DNA of 64,000 bases from Cephalotus follicularis. Its lineage: Eukaryota; Streptophyta; Magnoliopsida; Oxalidales; Cephalotaceae. This document shows, in pieces, positions 56,031-64,000 of the stretch (the first letter of the stretch is position 1; every line of letters starts with the position of its first letter). The notes beneath the pieces are model-generated. The model saw only the letters and a program-made list of their open reading frames with translations, had not been told where the DNA came from and did no database searches. The stretch spans positions 173,227 through 237,226 of the forward strand of contig BDDD01002264.1 of assembly GCA_001972305.1 (NCBI GenBank), in the 5' to 3' direction. A program made the translations under genes and the position numbers.

Positions 56031-56640
56031 GGGCTCAGCAGGGTGGTGCTGGAGCAAGTGGTAGTGGCGTGGCTAATCAACCACGCGGAGATACTGGGAA
56101 GGCCATAATGAAAGTTAGAGTTTACAGTTTCTCTAAGGAAGATGTACCGGAGTCTACTTCTGTGGTGGGAGGTACCGTCTTCATGTCTAGTTTACCGGTA
56201 CGTGTTTTGATGGACCCTGGTGCTACGCATTCATTCATTGCATCATATTTTCTCTGTAACTTGCATTGTGTTGCTTCTTGTTTACCCTATGAGCTGGAGG
56301 TGAACACTCCTGCTGGAGGTTGCTTGCTGTCTGATGCTGTACTGAATGACTATGAGATCACGATAGCTGGGGTTTAGTTATTCAGTGATCTGATTGTATT
56401 GCCAATCCGAGATTTCGATGTTATCTTGGGGATGGACTGGCTCTAGGCTCACCGAGTTAGTGTTGATTGCTACAACAAGATGATGAGATTTTATCTGCCT
56501 AATAGTACTGAATGTAAGTTTATTGGAGAGAAGAATGATTTTGCTTCGATTATTTCATATGCTCGAGCGCAGAAGTACCTCGAGAAGGTTTGTGAAGGCT
56601 ACTTGGCGTATGCGATCGATCATACCAAAGGCACGCCTAG
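56031..56640 (+). pseudogene. Element E protease remnant
   Basis: VRVLMDPGATHSFIASYF (active-site neighbourhood), VNTPAGGCLLSDAVLNDYEI and a later DVILGMDW-type block near 56420. Matches the F protease (32600-32960). Fossil. Confidence 0.82.
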
Positions 56641-58060
56641 TTGGGAACAGATACCTATTGTCTGTGATTTTCCTGATGTATATCCAGATGACCTTATTTC
56701 TTTGCCACTAGAGAGAGACATGGAGTTTAGTATTGAGTTGATGCTGGGAACCTCTTCTATATCTAAAGCTCCATACAGAATGGCTTCTACTGAATTAAAG
56801 GAGTTGAAGGCACGGTTAAATGATTATCTCGACAAGGGGTTCATTAGACTGAGTGTATCACAGTTGGGAGCACCGGTGCTGTTTGTGAAAAAGAAAGATG
56901 GATTGATCAGGCTTTGCATCGATTACAGATTGTTGAATCAGGTAACAGTAAAGAACAAGTATCCTCGGCCACACATTGAGGAATTGTTCGATCAACTGCA
57001 AGGCTCGACTGTATACTCCAAGCTTGACTTGAGAATGGGTTATCATCAATTCAGGATCTGTAATGGGGATGTTGGAAAGACTTCTTTTTGAACCATATAT
57101 GGACATTATGAGTTCCTGATATTACCATTTGGTTTGACGAATGCTCCAGCAGCATTCATATGTTTAATGAACAGAGTGTTCCAGCCTTATCTTGATCAGT
57201 TTGTCGTTATATTTCTAGACGAAATTCTGATATATTCCAAGAGTGTGGAGGAGCACATGCAACATCTTTGAATTGTGTTGAAGACACTGAGGAAGGAATG
57301 GTTGTTTGCCAAATTTAGTAAGTGTGAATTCTGGCTACGTGTGACTTTTCTGGGCCATATTGTATCGAGTGAAGGACTGTTAGTGGATCCTTAAAAGATT
57401 GAGAGCATTGTGGATTGGCCACAACCGAAGAATGATACTGATGTTCATAGCTTCTTGGGGTTGGCTGGCTACTACAGGAGGTTTATTGAGCGGTTCTCAA
57501 GGATTACTTGTCCGTTAACTCGGTTGACTCAGAAGAAGTCAAGTTTTGGATGGGATGATTCTTGTGAAGCAAGCTTCCAAGAACTGAAGAGTTGGTTGGT
57601 ATCGACTCCTTTGTTGGCATTACCTGAGGGTAATGATGATCCTACTATCTATAGCGATGCTTCTAGGAAAGGATTGGGATGTGTCCTTATGCAGCTTCGT
57701 CGAGTGATTGCATATGCATTGAGGAAGTTAAAGTCGTACAAGGAAAATTATCACGTGCATGATCCTGAGTTGGCTGCCATAGTGTTTGCTTTGCAGAAAT
57801 AGAGACATTATCTCTACGGTGCTCAATTTGAGATCTTCACCGACCACAAGAACCTGAAATATTTGTTTTCCCAGAAGGAGCTGAACATGAGACAGAGAAG
57901 ATGGGTAGAGTTCTTTAATGATTACAATTGTAACATTCAATACCACCCGGGGAAAGCTAATGTAGTTGTTGATGCGCTGAGTCGCAATGCTATGATTGTT
58001 GGTACGATGATTTCGCAATGGGAGCTATTGGAGGATTTTCAGAGATGGAATCCGTTCATG
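56641..58060 (+). pseudogene. Element E RT and RNase H remnant
   Basis: [11 protein letters not shown]-like start, [31 protein letters not shown] and a catalytic block near 57215. Connection: [19 protein letters not shown]. RNase [33 protein letters not shown]-like and [15 protein letters not shown]. Gypsy order. Broken fossil. Confidence 0.85.
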
Positions 58061-59276
58061 GTTTCAAAATGGGTTATTATAGATAATCTTAGAGGGCAAC
58101 CAAAACTTCTGGATCGTATTCTGATTGCCCAGTATAGTGACACCGGATTGTGGAATGTTTGGGAAAACCTAGATTTAAATTCTGAATTCTTTGTACATTC
58201 AGATGGCATACTGAGGTTCCGAGGGAGAGTTTGTGTTCTGGATGATGAGGGCATAAGGAATGAGCTACTACAGCAAGCTCATAAATCACATTATAGTGTT
58301 CATCCAGAGAGTTCTAAGATGTGGCATGACATGAAGAGGAATTACTGGTGGAGAGGTATGAAAGGAGACATTATCGAGTATGTGGGAAGGTGTCTGACTT
58401 GCTAGAGAGTGAAGGCTGAGTATCAGAAGCCTTCCGGATTGTTAAAGTCCTTACCAGTGGTTGAGTGGAAGTGGGAGCACGTGACCATGGACATTATGTC
58501 GGGTCTACCGAGGTCACATAATAGACATGAAGCAGTGTGGGTTATCGTGGACAGACTCACCAAGTCTGCTCACTCTCTTTCGATGAACATGACATATTCC
58601 ATTGAGAAGCTGGCTCGATTATACATACGGGAGATAGTGAAGTTGCATGTAGTGTCGGTCAGCATTTTTGTGACCATGATGCATGGTTTACTTCCAGGTT
58701 TTGGAAGAAGTTTCAAGCAGCAATGGGAACAACTCTGAATTTTAGTACTGTATTTCACCCCCAGACTGATGGACAGTCAGAGCACACTATTCAGACCCTT
58801 GAGGATATGCTTTGGGCTTGTGTTATTGACTTTTTTGGGAGTTGCGAGGATCATATTTCACTAGTGGAATTCTCTTACAACAAAAGCTATCATTCTAGCA
58901 TTGGGATGGCTCCTTATGAAGCCTTGTACAGAAGGAAATGTAGATCGCCAATATGCTGGGATGAAGTGGATGAAAATCAAGTGTTGGGACCTGATATTGT
59001 TCAAGAGACTACTAATAAGGTCGAAATTATCAGGAAGATATTGATTGCTGCACAATATCGGCAGAAGAGCTATGCCGACAGGAGGAGGAAGTTGGAGTTT
59101 GAGAAGGGAGATCATGTATTTGTGAGGATTTCGCCTTCGAACGGTATACACAGGTTTGGCATAAAAGGGAAATTAGGTCCACGGTATATTGGGCCGTATG
59201 AGATAATGGACAGAGTTGGGGAAGTTGCATACCAGATAGCGCTGCCGCCCAACTTGTCAAATGTACACAGCGTATT
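58061..59276 (+). pseudogene. Element E integrase remnant
   Basis: Zinc region HKSHYSVHPESSKMWHDMKR with a CLTC motif; core MDIMSGLPRSHNRHEAVWVI; FHPQTDGQSEHTIQTLEDM; GDHVFVRISPSNGIHRFG; LGPRYIGPYEIMDRVGEVAY. It stops at 59276 where LTR M begins. Fossil. Confidence 0.85.
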
Positions 59277-59687
59277 TGTCACACACCGCTTCCGATATAC
59301 AACATTTAAGTGGTAACAATATGGAAATCAACATAATAATATTATCCGGCTTATGCAATTTTATGAATAAATTAAAAACGGAAGCATCATATGAATAAGT
59401 TGAATTAAACACGTATCACGCATCCCATACTACGTGATACTAATTTGTTCCGTAACAATTCTCAACATCATAGTCGATTGCCCTCAAACTGAGCGTGAGT
59501 AATAATATAAAACAGAATACAATACGATATCCGAATAAAATATCCTTCATCCATGATAAACATATTATCATGATTACAATAATCCCAAATACAATGAAGC
59601 ATTATCCGGGTACAAAATGTAAGAGAGGACATCTCAGTCTTCTCTTCAAGCCCAAGTGACCGCAACCATAAAACCAGTTGCATCAAT

Positions 59688-61260
59688 CTGAAATAGTAGG
59701 GGGTTAGCCTTTGTCCTCACTCGGCTAAGTAGTAGAGTTTATAAGTGCAATTCGGGATCAAATTTAATGCATGTCATGTAGTGTATGCAATCGTGAATGC
59801 AGTACATAGTATCACATAATAATACATATATATGTGTGTATATACATGTATAACTGCCAAATAGAGCAAACATGCCAATTGTCTACAATCCAACAATCCA
59901 ATATCAAAGCTATGAAGGCGCCGCCAACTCCTGGCCCAGACACTGTACTCCTCACTCCAGCCACCACTCTCCGGATGACTCGAAGCAGGTCACAATCCAA
60001 AGTCCCTGGCACGACGGCTGAGTGACAAAAACATGGGTTTCTCCTGCCAACTCCTGGACCCAAGTGTCTAACCCGCCTATTAGTGTCAGTGGCGACTCCG
60101 CCACCGCAACTAATACGACACAATCCAATCACAATCCAATTCAAGTCATTTATAAAAATAAATACTTGAAAACATATATATTTATCAATATATATAACAA
60201 TCCATTTTCCAAGTAAAATATGCATCATAAAATACTTGAAACAACATATTTGTCAAAATATGTAACAATCTTTTTTAAACTGTATGTTTATTCAAAACAT
60301 GCTTCAATCCATTTTCAAAATTGCATTTCAGTTTGAACATAGCAATTTATACAAAATAATGATTTAACAAATCATGTGTGCAACTCCATAAAAATGATAA
60401 TTCATTTTTGTAAAACAATAACAATCAATTTCAATGCACAATCCACAATTCATACCCAATACAATGCAAGTGCAATGCAATCATATGCTCAAATGTGCCT
60501 AGAGTCGTATCTAGAGTCGTTTCAGAGTTAACGGGTCCAATTCGGGTCAAACTATACAAACCAGGGGCATAAGTGTCGACGCTTATACTTTGGACGTCGA
60601 CGCTTATGTCCTCTAAGTGTCAACATTTTCTCATGAAGGCGTCGACTATTAAGGTAGGAACCTTAACACGGCATCGCTTCATGCATCAAAATTCTAAGTG
60701 CAGCAAGCCATAGGCATCGATGCTTTACCATAGCATCAACGGTTAAGTGATAACTGGCAATTATCACTTCAATCAGTCACTTCCCAAGGGAGAATTCATC
60801 CCCCAAACGTCGATACAATCCAAGATGTGTTCTATGCAGGTGTAACACGCACAACAGGTTATCATTCCATGTAACCAAAACACCAAACGATGAACTAGTC
60901 ATGAAAACCACAAGTGAGTATTACATGCAACCCATGACGAATAACATAGTTCTGCAGATATCCATATAAGGTGTCAATGTTTTCTTTAAGCGTCGACGTC
61001 TATTGCATTAACAGTCCAGAACAGCCATGTTCATCGTTCCAATTAAACCAGGGGAAACAATTCAATAAACATGCAAGTCCAGTTCGATTGTTCACTTAGA
61101 ATACACATGCATGGTTACTTTGTATATTATAGTAGCCATAACAACAATCCAACAATCCCAATTCATCCATATCAACATGAAATTCATGCTTTTCATCAAT
61201 GGAAATGCATCAACTTTAAACTCGAACATTGCATGTATAAGGTTCACAACTTTATCCTAC
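59688..61260 (-). promoter_or_regulatory. Putative LTR intron (LTR M)
   Basis: Minus strand donor-like AAAAG|GTAGGA at 61260. Branch-like GGCTAAC and CCCCTACTATTTCAG|ATTG ending at 59688. Confidence 0.45.
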
Positions 61261-61922
61261 CTTTTGTTCTAAGTTTGGAACTAGAAAGTCCACGTCTTTG
61301 CGTTCCAAATTCGGTCACAATAGCCTCCAAGATTTGTCCAGTGGCTGCACTGCTCAAAGCCCAAAAGTTCCAAGGTTCAACAATGGAGGTTTCTAATTTT
61401 TTTTCCTCCCTTGCCGGTTCTCACTGGTTTCTCTCCTTTCTCTTTTCACAAGTGTTTAGCAGAGAAAGAGGATGAAGAGGGGGTGTTTTATGCTGGTCAT
61501 ACATCTCTCTTCCTTCTCTGGCCCGTTCCATGCACCTCACAGGCTCCATTTCCCATTTTCTCTCTTTCCCAGTTTTTGTTCCTTTCTTTTCTTTTTGCAG
61601 GTGTAGGTGATGAAGGACACCTCTCCCCCTTGCATGCACTTACTGAGGACATGTGTTTGGTGAATGCCTGACATCTTGCCACATGTCTAACATGTTTCAA
61701 GTGCATGTGAAGGGGCCTGGAAGTGATCCCCAATTGCCCTTTGCACCACGTTTTCCCGTCAGTGTTTTAACATGTCTGAGATTCGACACTAAGCATCGAC
61801 GTTTAGATGCAGGTGTCGACGCTTATAGCGTTTTACCTAAAGGGCATCGACATCATCAACACGCATCGACGTGCATGTGCAAGTTGTTTGGCTTGTGTTA
61901 TATTGGCTTTGGCGTCGATGCT
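60575..61922. repeat. Two palindrome arrays, GCGTCGACGC type (LTR M)
   Basis: Distal group 60575-60735 (GTGTCGACGCTTAT, GACGTCGACGCTTA, GGCGTCGACTATT) plus two sites near 60970-61000. Proximal group 61785-61922 (GCATCGACGTTTAG, GTGTCGACGCTTAT, GCATCGACGTGC). Confidence 0.85.
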
Positions 61923-61924
61923 TT

Positions 61925-64000
61925 TGTAATAACCGCAATTTCAATTAATGTATATAGCTCCAATTTTAAATAAAATGTACATTTTAATTGATATTATATG
62001 TCCAATTATCATAGTAACTGCGGTTGTGAGTGCTTGGGTTGGTTGAAACAAAAATCGATTAATCAAACGTAAGAAACCCTAAAACCAGCTCAAACAGCCG
62101 ACTGTTACAGGGCAACAGTTGACTGTCTGATGAGTGATGTGACAGTCGACTGGAATGGTACAGAACAGGTGTCTGTGCATGCCTGTGTGACAGAATCAAA
62201 GGGAATGCATGATGGGCAGGTGTCATGTGAGACAACAGCTACCAGAACATGCAAAAAGGGATGCTTTGCATGTGCTCTGCAAACCTGCAGCCTGCAAATA
62301 GAAATGGGAAGAGAGAAGGGTGAGAAAGAGAGGCGCATGTGAGAGAGAGAAGGAAGGGAGAGAAGGCTGACTAATGGAGTCTGACGATTCCTAAGTTTTC
62401 TAAGCTTTATATCAGCTATGAAAGACTGATTTTGGTGATAGAAAACACTGAGGAGAAGGAATTGAAGGAGAGAAAGATTTTTCTTGGAGCTTGCATGTTA
62501 GGGTGTCCAAGGAGAGTGGAGCTTTGATTTTCCTGGTAAGTTCCCAAATCCGAACTCACTGCTAATGTGATAATGTAACTAGGAGGATCAAGAAAGTTGA
62601 GATTATAAACCTCTAATTAAATTATAGTTGTTGTTAGTTGTCAAGATATATGTATACTGATTCCATTACGTATTTGTATACATCTTCTGTCAACACGTTA
62701 TGATCAAAGAATCTGGAATTGAAAGATATTTGACAAGGAGTTCAAAGGGAAGTTGTAAAAGGGTAGTTTGAGGCTTAAGGAACTAGTAATAAGCTACTGT
62801 TGAAGTAGTAATTGTAACTGGATAATTAGTTAACTTACTGATTAAGTGACTGAACCTTCATGCATGCATGATATAGAATAATTCTACTGGAATTGAAGAT
62901 TGAGTTGGGGAAAGGACTTGGAACTCAAAGAGAGAAATCAATCCAAATTGATTTCGGGATAGCGTTTAAGGTAGGGGTAATGACATATTTTGGAAGATAT
63001 GAGTATGCATATCATGTATGGTTATTTTCTTCTTGATTGCATGCACTGATTTGATTTGTATTAGACAATTAAATATACAACCTGCTACTGCCTGCTATTT
63101 CTGGGCAAAGCAGTCGACTGTTCTTCATGACAGTCGACTACTCAAATAATCCAGTTGACTGTTAAGAACAAACAGTCGACTACTCAACCAAACAGCCGAC
63201 TGTTCTGGGTTAAAATTGTGATACAGGCCCTCATTAGGCCTTAATTTGAACGTAATGTCACCTGGCCTCAAATTGGATGACTGTGATAGTCAATCCTGAC
63301 CTTAAATAAATTACATTTCCGAATTTAAACAATGTGTATACTACTTGAGAGAATTACAAGGGTAACTAGAGTATACAACAAATTGATTGAACCTTGGATT
63401 ATTGCTGTGCTTATTGGTTGCTGCATATGCTACTGTTATAAGTAATGTATACTGTTCAGGGTGTTCATTAGCACTACTGTCCCCTATTTTCAAATGATTG
63501 AACCAACTAGTGCTTTAGGCACAAATATAAAATCCTTACGATTTTCAAAATAGAAATGTATATTGTCAAATGATTACTGATTTTCCTCCAATGAGAGGTA
63601 CTGTTACTGTACTGAATATCGTTTTCCTCCTATGAGATGTACGATCACTGAATTGTTATACGTTTCAAAAGAAAACAACCCTATATTACAGTTTAAAACT
63701 TATGTAATATTAATACTGAATTGATTGATTGTTTGTCTATGCTATTGCCGTTAGTCGAGTGATAGGAGACATCACTGGCTATGGAGGTGGTCCTATGTGC
63801 CAGGAGTTGGCTAGAGTATCCACCCAAACTGTCTGCAACGCAGATCTTGATTGTTAAACTGCCCGCTAATGCCGGTAGTAATTGACCTGATCTATCATCT
63901 CCTGAGTGAGGGGTGATAGATAGGTGGTGCACAGTTGGTGCTAGGAGTTAGCGGCATGTGACACCCAAACCATTGTAATAATTGACTGTACCCTTGTGCG
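61925..64000 (+). mobile_element. LTR P (partial, runs off window): TGTAATAACCG family
   Basis: TGTAATAACCGCAATTTC start, closely matching LTR K. Palindrome arrays are CAGTCGACTG type (62095-62152 and 63111-63202). Donor-like GTs lie at 62536 and 62971. Hairpin pair at 63799-63811 and 63940-63952. The right end is outside the window. Five bases before it (GCTTT) are a candidate target duplication. Confidence 0.8.
62095..63202. repeat. Two palindrome arrays, CAGTCGACTG type (LTR P)
   Basis: Proximal sites near 62095, 62116 and 62143. Distal sites near 63111, 63131, 63152, 63173 and 63193: steps 20, 21, 21 and 20. Confidence 0.9.

Larger units (their letters stand above)
52683..59276 (+). mobile_element. 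Element E: plus gypsy fossil, 3' end not present
   Basis: 5' LTR (52683-54834), then Gag, protease, RT, RNase H and integrase in order, cut at 59276 by the minus LTR M. Protein wording is closest to element F. Many breaks; older than D and G. No 3' LTR is in the window. Confidence 0.88.
59277..61924 (-). mobile_element. LTR M (partial): minus gypsy LTR inserted in element E integrase
   Basis: The inner-type end TGTCACACACCG lies at 59277. The layout follows the D LTR in reverse: GCCAACTCCTGGC hairpins (59923, 60046), array of GCGTCGACGC type (60575-60735), donor-like AAAAG|GTAGGATAAAG at 61260, acceptor-like CTACTATTTCAG|ATTG ending at 59688, and a second array (61785-61922). LTR P cuts it at 61925. 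No coding region accompanies it. Confidence 0.75.

Noticed and set aside
1-64000. Host protein genes, tRNA or rRNA genes
   Set aside because: None found; tRNA-like words (TGGTATCAGAGC) are primer sites next to LTR ends, not tRNA genes.

Overview
The window is plant nuclear repeat DNA, most likely eudicot pericentromeric or other heterochromatin. It is AT-rich, I could recognise no host gene, and almost every base belongs to nested LTR retrotransposons. The coding remnants carry Ty3/gypsy order (Gag, protease, RT, RNase H, integrase). The integrase tail ends in a chromodomain-like stretch closing in 'YPHLF', the LTRs are long (about 2.2-2.8 kb), and the primer sites match initiator tRNA-Met. 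Together this points to chromoviruses, probably the Tekay/Del clade. The species cannot be told from the sequence. All elements are fossils: every one is broken or only part of it is present.

Layout. 1-7205: element A (minus), 3' LTR cut by the window edge, full-order interior, short 5' LTR. 7206-12526: element B (plus), pol remnant plus a 3' LTR that holds a solo LTR (9310-10097, TSD CCTTG). 12527-13450: unassigned or leader. 13451-16110: copia-type LTR (minus). 16111-23157: element H (plus), 5' truncated. 23158-36853: element F (minus), split by element G (plus, 23811-32280, TSD ATAAT). 36854-37052: unassigned. 37053-50822: one minus LTR (J) blown apart by element D (37738-41236, TSD CTAAC, with one N inside) and by a solo LTR K (41391-48759), which itself holds a D-like fragment (42796-47552). 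50823-52682: partial plus LTR L. 52683-59276: element E (plus). 59277-61924: partial minus LTR M. 61925-64000: LTR P (plus), running off the window.

The most striking feature is not coding. Every gypsy-type LTR long enough to judge, except the nested solo LTR in B, carries one or two arrays of a short palindrome built on GTCGAC. Sites are spaced about 20-22 bp (two helical turns), with occasional steps of 27-31 bp, and the intervening sequence is free. Arms differ by copy (CAGTCGACTG, GACGTCGACGTC or GCGTCGACGC), even between LTRs that otherwise align, so the arms have switched while position and phase were kept. Most LTRs also share a donor-like box and a branch-point/acceptor-like box that look like an intron within the LTR, plus a small hairpin with a covarying stem (GCCA/TGGC against GCTA/TAGC). 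These three shared structures, together with an assembly anomaly at the single N (41025), are the parts that most deserve checking.
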